A stretch of DNA of 64,000 nucleotides from Amblyornis subalaris (GCA_018881555.1 JACAXG010000013.1:7354191-7418190), one strand, 5' to 3'. Numbered from the stretch's first letter, positions 12,386 to 47,080 are shown. The notes: a model not told the origin generated them from the sequence alone. Numbers and translations are program-made.

Positions 12386-15300
12386 AAGACTGTGAGGCTG
12401 CACCATCTCACATTTAAATTCTGGACNTGTTTAAAAACAACACAGGAAACAGAAGGTAAAGACATCTTTCCACAAAGATGTGGGCTGAAGGAGATAACTC
12501 AGGGGTACATCTATGAATAGATCCTTGGTGGGTGAAGCTCTTTTGGAACACTAATACAAGTGTTTGCTTTTGGATCAAGAGGTGGCACATAGCAAGTCAC
12601 CAAAGGGTGTGGCTGTCAGGGATAAGTCAGCCCAGCAAGGCATCTGTGCTCCAATCCATAGAGTGAACAACCCAGAATTGCTCAGATGGGTGCTCAGGCT
12701 GCTGGTCACTGTGCTCTTGTCTCTGAGCCTGCCACTGTGCTACAGCCTGAGCTGTCTGGTGGTGCATGGATGTNAGCAGGTTCAACCACAGCTTCCAGAC
12801 ACAGCAGAGCCTCAATCCTTCTGAAGGATCCAGTTTTAAGGGTCTAATGGGAGTTTTGAGGTAATAGTCATTGCTTTGGGGATAAAGCGTCAGACGCAGA
12901 GTGTAAACAAACAAAGAACATTTTAATGCGTGGGAGGATTTAATCAAGCTATTCCACTGTTGCAGCNAGAAAGAGTCTGTAGAACTGCAAGNGATGTGAA
13001 ATGCTTAAACCTAACAAGTTAATTCTCGACATTGTGGAGCCAAGAACAGATGTGAACCCATTAACTTCCTCCTCTTGTGAATCTCCAGCAAGTTCTGTGT
13101 GCTCGAGGGATGCCTCATGCCCAGCCCATGGAGCATTGGGTGGGAGGTACATCCTCTCCTCCAATCTCCAAGAACCACCTTGAGCTCTGTGAAGAGCCAG
13201 CCAGCTCAAGCACTGCCCAACACTTAGTTCACTGCCTGAGTCCGTACAAGGTGCTGGAAGATCTCCTGAATCTCTCAAGCGGGGAAAAGCACCAAGCTGT
13301 ACCTGAGGGATGGACAAGCTCCCTCTTGCCTAAATCCAGCCCAAAATACCAACCTCAGTTTCTTAAGCCCAAGTGNGAGCTATGCTGTGATGGTCTCTGT
13401 ATCTCTTACCAAAAATCCCACCCAGGTTAGAATAAAAAAGCTTTCAGAGTGCCAAAGTTCTAGGTTCAGTGAATCAACATTTCCCAGCAAAGAAGGGTTT
13501 CACTGGAAAATTCCTAAACCAGATCTAANTGGCTCCTAAATGTAATAAAAATTCCAGGCCAGATCCTCAAGTGCTGCAGCTCCAGTGCCCGAGGCAGGGT
13601 GGAGTGGTGCCACCTCAGCAGCGACCTGGCACTCAGCACTTTGGCCAGCTGTTTTCCTTTTGCTCTTTAGGGACATCCCACTTTTCCTTTACCTTAAACA
13701 ACCCAATTTGCAGTGGACAGCTGTACTTAGATCTGGAACTTGCTCCTTTTTTCCCAGTGTTGCTGTTCAAACACTTGTGGTGATCTCTCTCTCTCTGAAC
13801 TCTCTGTAATCCAGTGTTTGGATGTGGCTGGTGTAGACCAACATGTTCATGATTCAGTGTTTGTCTTGGTCTGCAGTGAGTCAGCTTTGCCTTCCGGGAC
13901 ATGGTATTGCACTCCCATGTGGTGTTCTCCACCAAACCCTGCAAAAGAGCCTCTTGGCATTGCTCTGTTCCTGCCATTCCCTATGAATCCCACGGAGGCT
14001 GGGAGAAGAATAGCAGAATGGCAACTTTGTACTTATTTATGTTAAGACAGAATTACAAAAAATGGGTAGGAATCAGGTAGTGCCCATCCAAGCTAATGGG
14101 CACAGACTGAGAAGTAACTACAGCCCAAAGCCATGGTTCTTCTTCCCTGTTCTGGGAAGAGCAAAGTTCTTTCTAAACCACCTTCTTATTTAGAGCTTAG
14201 TGGTAGGCAGCCAGAATTTTCTCATTGATTATGCAGAAAATGGATTTGATTGCTGGGCTTTCCAAGCTGGAATGGTAAATAGAGCTCCCTGTCACAGCCG
14301 TGGCACCCGACCGCAGCTCGGTTGCTTTGTCTTGCATCTGCACGTTTGGGATGTTGCTGAATCCCTGTGGACAGAGGAAGACATTGACCATGGAGACATC
14401 TGAATCCAAACAGGAGTCACAGGACAGCAGACGGGACAGAGCTGAGGCTGTTCCAACAGTCCTGATGCACAAGGGCACAGAGTCAACCTCAGCTTTGTGC
14501 TTCCTTGTTTACTCCGAGGCTTTGACCAACCCTTGGGTAAAGCCATCCCCAAGGATTATGAGAAGCCACACCCGGAGGGAAGGTGTGTGTGGAAGAGCAG
14601 CCAGCTGAGGACCCCAGACTGACACTATTAGGTCTGTGTCTAGGAGTGCATCAAAGAGCTCAGAGACCTAGGACTTACCTGATGGCAGGGAAATGCTGCA
14701 ACTGCCCTTTCAGGCCTCACTTGGTGACACTTGGGGCTCCTGGTTGCTTTGGGGGCTCCTAATGCTTAATTCCCAGTTAGCTCCTGCTTAACTTCCTAGT
14801 TAAGCATTAACTAAGAACAAGACAAAACATTTCCCTTTGCTCAGATATCCCCTCCTGACTGCCTACACATCTGCAGAGGCTCAGAGGCACATTTCTTTTG
14901 CACTAAGTGCCTGGTTTAAATTAGACTCAGAAACTTGTTCCAAATACCAAAACAGGCAGAAATCGTGACTCATGGTCTGTCATGCCTATCCTGCCCCTGG
15001 GGAGCCTGGTCCCTCCTGTCGAGCAGGGAAAGGAAAACCCAGTGATACTTTAAAGGGCACGGCAGGAGGGTGCTGCAGCTACAGGGAGCTGCTAAGGCAT
15101 CTGTGCATCATGTGTGTACTCAGAGCCAGGATTTGAGAGCAAAAGTCAAGCCTCTGCTGCAGGTGATTTCAGGGCTAGGATAGATACTTTCTACAACAGG
15201 ACAAACACACTTCTGAACAATTCCCAAGGGAAAGGTCACTCGAGCATGACAGACAATAGCTTGGCAAACCTGTGCTCTGGGAGAGATGCAGCATTCAAGG

Positions 15301-18300
15301 GAGCTTGAGGATTGAGTCTGTGGTGACAAACAACTAGAAAGGTGTCCTGTTGAAAAACCTCGTGATTGAGAACATCTATGGGGATACTATCCAAAGGTCC
15401 CCGCCTTTCTTTTTGGCCGCTTTGGTGTCTTTCCAGCTGATGAAAAATTCCACTTGGTTTTCTACACAGTATCTGCAGTGACAGCATGGAAAAGATAATG
15501 GTAAAGGGATGTTTTCTCCCATACCTGGGGAAAGCACAGGCAAGATTCCTGCTGCTACCACCTGCCTGGAAGGATGGAGACTGAGCCCTTCCTTTGGCCC
15601 CATGTGCATCCTCCCGGGGTGCCTGGGTAACAAGTGAGAAAGACNAAACCTAAAAGCCGAGAGGTGATGAGCAGAAAGGAAAGTGGGATTCTAGAGATGA
15701 AACTCCTGCAGTTTTCTCAGGGATGAATTTCTGGATAGTGAGCTGGCGATGTAGCACACCACACTCCCAAGGAAGCTGGCAGGGACCTCTGAGCACCACA
15801 GATGTCTCTGACTGCTCAGCCAGCAATGCTCCCCTTCAGCCCACACCAGGCTGAGACCTTCCTTTATCACGGTTTCACAATAAACTCAAGTGCTCACAGG
15901 GCTGCCCACCGGGGTGCTTTATTTCCCACCCACAATTAAAATAGATCCATTCAAGTAGGAAAGCTATGAATAAATTTGCTGCTGAACTCCACATTTTAAA
16001 CTGCAATAAAGCCTTCCTGACATCCTACCACTATCAGTCTCTAAAATTTACAAGAATCCTTAAAGCTTCATTTCCTTGTACAAATCTTTTTGCCTCTTAA
16101 AATGGATTCTGCTCATCAAAACCCACCCAGAGGATGCAATGCATTTCAGCCTGTGTACTCTACAGCTCACCATGCACCACTGACCTGCTTCGAAGAAAAT
16201 TAACTCACGTGGAGGAAGTTGATGAGGATTTGCTACCAACAGCCAGAAGTTAAAACCAAACAAATTCTCAGCATCAGAAAGCTCTTCTCTTTCCTTTAAG
16301 GTACTATAGTGAACAGAATTTAATTGAAAAAAAGAGATGAAAAATATCTGTATATGGACGTAATAGTGCAGATGGTAGAGACTGAGTTATTTTGGTAATT
16401 TATTCTTTAAAAGATTCAGGGTTTTTGATCTGCACTTCATTTTGAAGATGCTTGAACTGAAGAATATAATTTCAGATTTTATATGCACACTGAGGACATT
16501 TGCTTTATACCGTCTCTATTTCAATATCGTTGACTAGGAACAAATCAGTTTTTAAAAGCCTAATAATGCTTTTTGCCTGAATTTGTATTTAATGAATTCA
16601 TGAATGGCAGAAGCTNTTTAAAACAGATAATTCCACAAAGATTTAGTGTTGCATTTTTTTCCATGTTTTAGTGCTCAAAAATATTGTCTCTACACCAAGT
16701 AATGAATGATCAGAACAAGAAAGTCCTAGCAAAAACTTGGGGGGGGGGGGGAAGAAGAGGAGAGAGCCCAAGACACAAAGTGCAAGATAAAACAGGGCTC
16801 CATTCCCTTGGGTGGCTGCTGCACCCACCAGCCTCATCCCTGGCTCACTNGTTTTCTTTTAAGTTATGTATTCTTATTTTTTTTTTCCTTGAGATTGCAT
16901 TAACCATGTCTGTGTTGAGATATAACCTAATTTTCTTCTTTAAAGCCACCTCCTGTATCACTGTGCAGACATACTGCTTATATGCATATAGAAAATGGTC
17001 TGGCTGGAAGAACAGGACTTCAAGAAACCATGAACTTCCCTCAGGATATGGAACAGTGGAAGCCTGTTGCTATTTAGACTTTTTTTTTTTAAATACTGAT
17101 CTTAGCTACAGTTTACTTTCCCTACTTAGAAACGTGGAAAAGTTTGTTCAGCTTAAAATTTCCTGTTTGGCATCAGCAGCTGCTGGCTATAATATTTATA
17201 AATATTTCAGCAGACATTTCTGAGGGAATCTGGTTACGATTAAGCAGTGAGTGATGGGGCTGTGTAGTCCCTCACTCCCAGGCAGGATCCGAGGTGACCC
17301 TTGGGAGAAGAGGAGCTGCTGCTGGGTGAGCTGGGTGTGCTGCAAGGAGAGTNTTTAGCAGCCAGCAGCCAAACTTCAGGGGGTCTGCTCTCAAACAGGA
17401 AAGTGAAATCACTTGCTTGTGGTATCCAAATATAGCAGCTCAGGAGGAACATTTGGTCAGCAGGCCTGGGACCACCTACTCTGAGCAGTGCTCGTTGTGC
17501 TTCCCTCGCTCCCCAGTGCCCTCAGGCATGCCCAGGGTGTGCAGTGCAGAAACTTCTCCAAGCAAAGCATCTCTCCCTGCCNGTCAGCTCCATGCATCCC
17601 AGCATGCTGTCCTCTCCCTGGGTACACCAACCTCAGTTCCCCCTGATCTTCATTAATACAACTTAAAGATCAGCAAGTTGGAGTGAAGGGCAGAAGGAAG
17701 GGTCCAGATGAAGACAAGCCTTTGATTTCCCAGGCAGGTCTGTCCATGGCTTTCTGAAGCATTCACCTCTGCTGAACCAAAGGCAGGTTCTGCTCTCCAG
17801 GCAGCCACCACCTCGCTTCAGGGCTTCCCAGGGCAAATTTCTTCTCATCTTTTTAAAATAGCCTCCAACATGATCTGGACTGCCCTGGTCCTTAATAAAA
17901 CAAAGGCTCCAAACATCTCAACATCTCCTAGGACTCAGAAAGGCTTTTGTGCAGTTGATGCACATCATCCTGCATGGACACACTTTCAACCCTTTGTGTT
18001 CCACCACCTGTGCTGGGCAGAGGAGAATGTGGCTTCCCAGTGAGCCAGCTCACTCTGAGGAGTCAGGAAACCCCATAAACAGTGAGGCAATGCTGTTGCC
18101 TCAGAAACCAATAACCTGAAAGGGCAACTGCCCATTTTACTGTGAAGGTAAGGGAGAGATTACTGAGAGGAATGGCAGGTGGAGAGGACATGTGTGCCAG
18201 TGAGTTTCTTTCCTCCTGCTCCGGTTTTTACCTCCCTGATGCTATACCTACACTGTGTAAAGCCAGGGCAGCCCCAGAGCCTCTCCCCTGTGCCCCAGTG

Positions 18301-19108
18301 ACACCAGTGACACAGCCAGGGGCAGCTGGGGCCTCATGGCAAGCAGAGTTTCCCAGGCCCATGCCCAGGCAGTCAGGTGTGAATGAGCATCACCCCTGCC
18401 TTGTCTGCACACCTGGTGGAGGGCATCTCCCAAATCTGCACCAGGAGCTCCACAGCACGGGACAAGGTCTGAGCCATCGTACTGTGGCTCACAGTTCAGT
18501 GCTGATCCTGCTCAGTGTTTCATCTTTTGGGTCCTGAACTCAAAGCCTCTGTAGCTTCAGAAAAGCTTGGAGCACAGGTCATTTTATTACATCTTCCCTA
18601 CATTTCAGGGTTGACACCAGCAGGAATGTAAGGTGGAGGCTTAGAAGAAAGTCCATAAAAAAATTCTGCAGTAAAAAGCTTTTATGGGAGAAGTGACTTT
18701 AAGTTCCTCATTTGCTGATTTCACGTAAAAAGAGGCAAAATGTGCTGAGCAAATAAAAGGCAGAATGGCACAGCCTCACGCCCAGCCTGTTTCCGGTCCT
18801 ACGCAGCAGCACCACCAACTCCTCGAAGAGCAGCATTTCCTGAGCCTCAAGTGCTCGCAGATGGTGCTGTCCTGGAGCACTTTCTGCTGATGCTCCTCAG
18901 TTCCCTTTGCCTTGCGTGACTACTCTGCAGCTTGGCTTTGTTTATTCCACGTTTTCCTGCTCTTTAGTTACGAGCTCAGGAAAGGAACCGGCCACTTTGC
19001 TCCTTTAATCCGTCGCTGGTGCCAGCGCACGTCCGCGGGGCGATGACGGGGTGTGNCGCTGCCAGGCATGGGAGCCACGACTGCAAAATCAGGTCCCCTC
19101 AAGGGCAG
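12386..19108. other. Intergenic sequence
   Basis: About 6.7 kb without recognisable coding exons. It contains a G13 homopolymer (16739-16751) and, at its right end, a small CpG-rich patch at about 18960-19075. Several open frames of 60-180 codons were inspected and showed no family motif. Confidence 0.6.
16739..16751 (+). repeat. G13 homopolymer
   Basis: Thirteen consecutive G followed by a purine-rich tract; prone to length error in sequencing. Confidence 0.95.
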
Positions 19109-19202
19109 GAATCACAGAATGGTTAGAGTTGGAAGGGACCTTAAAGATCATGTTGTTCCAAACCCCCTGCCATGGGCAGGGACACCTCCCACTAGACCAC
19201 GG
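19109..19202 (-). mobile_element. CR1 LINE 3' fragment, antisense
   Basis: 'gaatcacagaatggttagag', 'ttggaagggaccttaaagatc' (interrupted), 'ccctgccatgggcaggg' and 'acctcccactagacca' give the standard CR1 3' end in reverse, about 94 bp. Confidence 0.93.
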
Positions 19203-22200
19203 TGGATGTACCATTGTCAGGGACAAGCCTGTAAATATTTCTGCCTGAGGACTTTGTGTTCTGAGCAACAACCAGGGTGAGGAGCTGTTGTCTGGCTACG
19301 AATAGGACCAGGTGTAGCCAGGCTTGGTCCAGTCAGACACGCAGCCTGAGCTCTGAGACGCCAGCTCCAAGCTGGAAGCCACATCACCACGTGAGCCTGT
19401 GTGGTGCCNGAAGCACAAACACCACTGACAGCAAACACACGCTTGTGCTGAGCACGGGGATTAGGGTGCNTACAGTTTACAGCAAGGGGATGTGTCTTCA
19501 GACTGTTATAAAAGCAGCTTTAATTACAAATTCATGGCTGCTGTCATGGTCATCATGATGCTTGACCTTTCTTCAGAGCAATCCTCTGGCTCTTCCTTCA
19601 TGGCAGTTGGTAACTTCCCAAGTGCTACATGTACAAAGACAGTACTGTAATTCTTGGGGATTATCTGGGATTTCCACCTAAAGGTTAAAGAGAGAGGTCA
19701 TTTATCCCAATTGAAAACTTTAAAACAAAGGTATAGAGCTAGAAAAGCTACACAGAAGCACTGNTGGAAATCCTGAAATCCAGGAATTCATCCTCCTCCC
19801 TCTGCAAAACAAGAAATTTAACAAATGCCCTGAGAAGGCCTCAAGGTTTTGCACAATTATTTTCCAAACTAGAGATCTTGATTCTTCTGCCAGAAGTCAC
19901 AACTAAAATATAATGAGTTTTTCATTTGCCAGCTAATAGGGCTTGATGCACGAGCTGTGTGTGAAAGAAATGAAAGTGTGACTTCGGAAGTCAGATGAAG
20001 TCCCCTTGGAAAGGCTGAACAGAGAAAGAAGAGACAGGCCAGAAGCCAGAGGCAGCCAAGCCCTCTGAAAAGCTGCAGGAAAGTCAAGGGTAGGTGTAGC
20101 AGGACAGATGTGGCAATTCTGTAAAGAATTTTTCAGAGCATCATCAATGGCATCATCCAGCAAAACAATCCTTCCTGTCCACCTTTCCAGGAGGTAAAAA
20201 CACACCCTTAGAAGAGTTATTCTCCCTTAGCAGGAGGTGCACAGCTCACCAGACATCGACACCCCTCTGCTCCTGCACCAACTGTCTTAGCAAAAGAGCT
20301 GAGCTTTTGCAAAGTGTTTGATCATAAAAGTATTACAGAACAGTAAGGCATCATTCGTTGTTGGAAACAAAGTCCCCCCTAAATATTTTTCTTTGGAGAA
20401 TTTACAGATTTCTGCGAAATCTCTTAAATGTGNCTCCAAAAAGGACTCAAAAGAAAAAAAGTAAATAATGTGAGAGTTGCCTGAGCCACAGTTAAATGCC
20501 TCTGATCCCAGCTGCTCCTTCAAGCCTGTCATTCACCAGCACTAATATTACCCTTAGTTTTTCTCTTTAATCCTCCTGGGACACTAGCTAACAGTGCAGT
20601 GACTCTCCAATAAATCATGTGTAGAAACAAGAATTTCCCTGCAGCAGAAAAGCAGGAGCAGAGTTTTCCAGTGACAGCCTGTGGGTGGCTTCACCCGTCT
20701 TCAGGTGACCCCTCCCAGGGGTCATCCTCCTGCAGCACATCTGGCCCCAGTGCCTTGGCTTCCTTCAAGCCTCTGCCTGGCCTTTGACACAGGCAAAGGC
20801 TTTTGCCTNTCCAGTTCTCACATACCGAGGCACAGGGAGCTGCCTTCACCCACCTCCCAGCCTGGCTCCCCCACCAGCCCTTGGGGCAGGTCAACCCCAA
20901 ACCTCCTCTACAAGCCAAGCAAACGGAGCTCCCAGATCCCTGTAACACTGGAAGAGCCACGTGTTTTCCACTACAGCCCCGCACGTGAGACCTCTCTTGG
21001 GACAAAGCTCAGTGCTGCTTTTCCTCTGGCTTTAAATACCTCTGCAGAGGGCTGCCAGAAAGTAAAAGAACTTTCTAGAAGAAAAGCACCTCTGGTTTAG
21101 ATCTCAAGATGCAAATGAGCAAAACCANCACATGAAGCTTCCCAAAACACAGCATTTCACAGTCAACATTTGTTTTTCCAGCCCTTCAGAGGCACTGCTT
21201 TCTGTTCACTGCTCCAACCCCANGGAGCACTGGGGCTGCGCTGGCACAGGAGTGACCCACGAGCAGCAGCCCAGCCTTGGTGGCATCCTTTCAGTACTTA
21301 CAGCACATACTTAAAAGCTATATTTTTACTAAATGGATTTCTGCATACATTTAATTATTTTGTTGAACTATAGCCACTGCAAATGAAGGAATCATTATTC
21401 TAAAAAAGTAAACAGGGGCAGCTGCACATCCCTGCAAATTTTCAAAAGAAAAACACTCTTGACTCCAGAGGAGGGAAAAAGCAAGATTATCCTCCAAAAG
21501 GCTCTTATCTTCTCTCAATTTAGCTCTTTTTGCCCCAATCCCGAAGGGAGTTCCTGCAGAGCACAGCCCTGGTTCAAGCTCATGGTGATTTGCAACCACA
21601 CTCTGGGTTTCAGGGGGAAATACTCTGCCAACATGAGAAACCAAACCCCACTGGTGCAATGTGGCTTTGTGCTGAACACCCCAGTGCTGTTTGCCACAAG
21701 AAAGCAAATCCTAAGTGCTGCTCATCCCAAGGCTGCCCCAGGAACTCTGCAGCTGCCCAGACCCTCACTCAGCAGTTCCTGTGTTGGGCTTTGCTTCTTC
21801 CCTTTCCCGAGTGTTGCTATCTGAAGACTCCTGCAGCTGTGGGATGGGATGGGATAGGTACACAGGGGTGCTCCAACTCCTCCATCTCACCACAGCCCTT
21901 GGCTGGGACATCCCTCAGGCTGCCACACCCAGCTGGGCTCATGGGAGCTCTCTGCCCCTTGGCCAGTACTTCCCCAGGGGAGTTATGTTTTGCCTCAGCA
22001 CCAGCAACTTCCTTCTTCCTTTCACTTCCACCTTTTGTCATATTAAAAAAAAAATTAAAAGTATTTCTTTAGAAAATGACAAATAAGTTTTTATTCCCAT
22101 CATCTCAGCACTCCTCATTTCCCCATCTTTCAGCTGCTCTCCTCTTGCTTCATCCCTGGGCACCTCTTGAAGGCTGAAGTGTTAATATCTTACTCCCCTT

Positions 22201-24404
22201 GGTGGAATGAGTGGCAGCACCCACCCTCCCTTCACAGGATAAGGTACACTGATAGACATCCGTGGGGAAAAATATCCCCAAAGTGTCACTGAATGGAAGC
22301 GAGGGATGCAGTCCCTGCTGATCAACTCGAGCAGCTCAACCAGTGGCACTGATCAAATCCATCTGGGTATCCCTCCCTGAACACAGAGGGGTAAGAAACC
22401 AACTCAGAGCAGGGAAAGGGAGACAGTTAAGTACTCTCAAGAGGTCCCACCAACATGAGCTGTANTCTGGAGACACCAAAAGCCTGGGGGGCTGCCAAGC
22501 AGAGAGCCTGTGGGAAGGCACCCTGTGATGGCTTCCCAGGGTGTAGGATCCCAGGGAAATTACAGAGTCAACACAAAAGGGACAGCAGCCCCCCATCCAC
22601 AGCACCATGCGGAGCTGCTGCTGGCACCCCACAGCAGCTCAGACGATCGAGCAGGCAGCAGGAGCAGTGAGGGAGGGAGCACTGCCAAAGGACCAGGGAG
22701 AATAAGCAATGGGAGAGAGCAAAAAGGGAATTGGATTGAAAGGATAATGCACCTCTATCCACTGTAAACTCTACTGGGACTCACAAACGTGGTGACCCCA
22801 TCAAAGCAAGCCTAGCAAAGCCAGGCCATATGTAAGCACAAGGGAGATCATCACCACATCACCACCAGTCTAATACCTGCCCAGAAACCAGGGGTGAAAA
22901 GCCAGGGCTGTATTCCCAGATGAAAACTGCTGTCTCAGCAGATGGGACTTCTCATAGTTATTAAACTCATCTAAGCATTTCCCCCTACTCCTGTCTACTC
23001 AAGTGGTTCATTTTGCAATGAACACTTAATTAGTCACCAGGCCAGACACTAAGAAGGTACAAACGAGGGGCCCTCACCTAGATGAGGAGCAGATCTATTT
23101 TCCACCTTCCCAAGTTGGGAAGGACTTTNTATGCCTTAGTTATGAAGCATCAAGGAAGAGGAAAAAAAAGCAAGCAACGCAAAACAAAAAAGGCCCTTGT
23201 AATTGTATGTACAACAGAGCAAGATTTGACATGGTTTTCCCTCTCTCTCAGGCTTTTGAAGGAATAGTAATTAGTTAGTCTAACAGCAAGAAGCTGAGCC
23301 TCCCCCAGAAGCTAATCCCCTGATACAACTATTCTGCCTTGGGCTGCTGGCAATAGGTGGCTCAAAGGGTTCCCCCTCACCTCCTCAGCCTTGAATACCA
23401 GGACTGCATCATGCCAGAAAAATAATAAAGACAAATGAGATGGGATGTTGAGGAAGGGAAATAAAAGAAGAGTTGGATTACTTTTCACACATTTGAGTTA
23501 TGCAGATGGCTCCGAGCATGTGGGATTTCAGTTTTGGCTTTTGATAGAAGGAAAACTATCAGGGTATTTCTCAGCCAGAGCAACCAAAACAATCTNGGCC
23601 TTTTGTAGTCTGCATTTGATACCTTTTCTATTTTTTGCCTCATAATGCTGGGTTGCACCAAGGTAATAACTACCTGGAGTGAATATGAAGCTGTGATGGG
23701 TGAGTCAGTGCTGTTGGCACCATGGAATGTGGCACTGAGCTCCAGCTGCCAGCGAAGGTGGCTGAGCATCCAGAGGGAGGGATGTGCACAGCNGCCCTGT
23801 GCTCCTTGGAGTGTGACAGTGACTGCTCATGGAAGTGCCATCAAAAAATGANGCCAGGCCAGGATCAGAGAGGAGAAATGTTTTGTCATTCTCCTCAAGT
23901 CACTATTAGACCTGTTAATGCTGATCCAGCCAAATCTGTTCCCCCTCCTTCCCAGTGCTCAGGAGGTCAAATGNTGCCACCAGGCAATTCAAACCAAGCA
24001 AAAACCCAACCAAGCGTTGTCATCACTTTTCATATTTATATTTTTGATTTTATTTTTAAGTTTTATTAAAAAACAACCATTATTAAAAATGAGTCATTTA
24101 CTGAAAGGCTTCAGCCAGGGAGAACTCTCATTTCAATCTTGTGAACGAAACGCAGCACAGTTATAACCCACAGGCATAAAAAAACCCAGTCAAAAAAAAG
24201 AGAACCGTTCAAACCATACTTATAGCTATGCAATTTTGTCAATGTCAATAGAGAGGCTTTTGTTAAAAGCCTTCAATTCAGAATTTCATGGGAGATTTTT
24301 AAAATCCAAGGGAAGAAGGAAGCACACGCTTGGGGTCTTTTTTAGAAAAAAGGGCACCTGCCCTTGGATTTACTTATCAAGCCCAAAACTGGATATGTTT
24401 AAAA
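19203..24404. other. Intergenic sequence downstream of TGFBI
   Basis: About 5.2 kb between a CR1 copy and the TGFBI 3' end. No exon, CR1 or RNA gene was recognised. Alternative AATAAA signals for TGFBI lie at 24049-24067. Confidence 0.6.
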
Positions 24405-24424
24405 TTGAAAATTAGTGAATAATT

Positions 24425-24430
24425 TTTATT
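24425..24430 (-). terminator. Polyadenylation signal AATAAA of TGFBI (candidate)
   Basis: TTTATT on the plus strand is AATAAA on the transcript strand, about 270 nt after the stop codon, the first canonical signal met. Cleavage would fall around 24400-24412. Confidence 0.6.
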
Positions 24431-24434
24431 ACAA

Positions 24435-24475
24435 AAAGAAACAAAACAAAAACAAAACAAACAAAAAACCCCAAA
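24435..24475 (+). repeat. AAAC-rich simple repeat in TGFBI 3' UTR
   Basis: Irregular AAAAC/AAAC units on the plus strand, read as GTTTT-type repeats in the TGFBI transcript, directly upstream of its likely polyadenylation signal. Confidence 0.85.
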
Positions 24476-24697
24476 ACATTTCCTCGGTCTGGGAACTTTA
24501 AAGTCAAAACCAAATAAAAATGGTCTTAAAATATATACAAATATATATGGCTTTTCATTTTTCCCTATCCATTTCATTGCCAACAAAAATAAATTTAAGG
24601 GTGGTATTTGGTTTTTAAAAACGATTGTGTCCTTCTCTTCAGCTGTCACCGGAGCGGATGGGGTGGAGGCACTGACTTGTGGCTGCTCACGACGGGC

Positions 24698-45999
<21,302 letters not shown>

Positions 46000-46113
46000 G
46001 GCCGGGAGCGGACGGCACCGGGCGGGACGGGCCGGGCCGGCGGCCGAGCCCCGTTAAATGCGGCGGCGGGGCGGGGGCGGGCGCGGGAGCGGCCCCGCGG
46101 GGGGAGCGGAGCC

Positions 46114-46140
46114 GCCCGGCCCGGCCCGGCCCGGCCCGCC
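46114..46140 (+). repeat. CCCGG short tandem repeat
   Basis: About five copies of a 5-bp GCCCG/CCCGG unit in the TGFBI upstream island. Copy number in such GC-rich arrays often varies or is misassembled. Confidence 0.8.
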
Positions 46141-46183
46141 GGGAGGGGAGGGGATGGGAGAGGAGGGAAGGGGGGGAGAGGGG
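46141..46183 (+). promoter_or_regulatory. G-quadruplex-type polypurine tract upstream of TGFBI
   Basis: 43 bases with only one pyrimidine (T at 46155) and at least six runs of three or more G separated by short loops, about 150 bp upstream of the start codon. The sequence fits the usual G3+/N1-7 quadruplex rule. Confidence 0.6.
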
Positions 46184-46202
46184 CCGCCCCCCGCGAAGGG
46201 TA

Positions 46203-46290
46203 TCCATCCGTCCATCCGTCCGTCCGTCCCTCCGTCCGCCCACCGCCCTTCCATCCCTCCGTCTTTCCACCCGTCGCTCCGTTCGTGCCC
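46203..46290 (+). repeat. Tetranucleotide TCCR microsatellite-like tract
   Basis: Degenerate tandem array of TCCA/TCCG units (TCCATCCGTCCATCCGTCCG at its left end, more diverged to the right). It is pyrimidine-rich and lies about 200-290 bp upstream of the TGFBI start codon. Confidence 0.85.
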
Positions 46291-46677
46291 CGCAGACCCG
46301 CCGCGGCGGGGGCGCAAAGCAGCCAGGGATGTCCTGCATCCCCCTTCCCAGCCCAGTGTTTCATCCTCAATTTCTTCTTCATCTGGACTTTTTGCCTCCA
46401 TCCTGCCCCCAGTCGGGACTCGGAGCGGGTGGTTGCGCTGACACGCTCCGGCTGTCCCACCGATCCCAGCCCCTCCGTGATCACGCAGCCCGGGGGCTCT
46501 CCTGGCTCCATCCCAGCCCTGCCCACGCCGGGGGAATGTCACCCGCGCTGCCTCTCAGGGCAGCCGCAGAGCCTGCTGGTGTCCACCCCCTCCCAGCCNC
46601 TTCCAGCACTGGCAGGGGTCACCCTTGGCGAGAGGTTTCTTGTTGCTTTTATACCAAACCAAACGAAAGCAGAAGCT

Positions 46678-47080
46678 CTTAGACAGGCTGACAAAGTTGG
46701 GAGTGTTCAGTCCGGAGAAGAGAAGCTTGAGGGAGACCTTAGAGACCCTTCCAGTTCCAAAACGGGGTTTATAAAAAGGAAATAGACCAACTTTTTATAC
46801 GGGCAGATAGTGTTAGGACACAGGAGAATGGTTTTAAAATAAAAGTGGAGAGATTTAGATTGGATATTAGGACGAAATTCTTCCCTGTGAGAGTGGTGAA
46901 CCCCTGGCACAGGTTGCCTTGAGAAGTTGTGGTTACCCCATCCCTGGAAGTGTTCAAGATCAGGCTGGATGGGGCTTTCAGAATCTGGTCTAGTAGAAGA
47001 TGTCCCTGCACATGGCAGGGGGTTGGAACAAGATGAGCTTTAAGGTCCCTTCCAAACCAAACCTTTCTGTGATTCTATGA
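46678..47080 (+). mobile_element. CR1 LINE 3' fragment upstream of TGFBI
   Basis: The longest copy here, about 400 bp. It runs 'acaggctgacaaagttggga', 'cagtccggagaagagaagct', 'tagattggatattaggacga', 'tggcacaggttgccttgaga', 'gtccctgcacatggcagggg' and the tail 'tctgtgattctatgac'. It begins where the TGFBI CpG-rich upstream region ends. Confidence 0.95.

Larger units (their letters stand above)
24405..24697 (-). other. TGFBI: TGFBI 3' untranslated region (approximate)
   Basis: AT-rich sequence from the stop codon to the first good polyadenylation signal. On the transcript strand it carries a T-rich, G-interspersed tract (24435-24475, read as AAAC-type repeats on the plus strand) just before the AATAAA. 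The 3' end is inferred from the signal, and further AATAAA motifs at 24062-24067 and 24049-24054 could serve a longer form. Confidence 0.6.

Noticed and set aside
1..24400. Vault RNA 2-1 (VTRNA2-1/nc886), which lies between TGFBI and SMAD5 in human
   Set aside because: No box A/box B pair or tRNA-like promoter was seen, and the gene is thought to be restricted to mammals.
46000..46030. Upstream in-frame start for TGFBI
   Set aside because: The ATG at 45999 has the best context, gives a proper signal peptide and matches the family start. No in-frame upstream ATG extends a hydrophobic leader.
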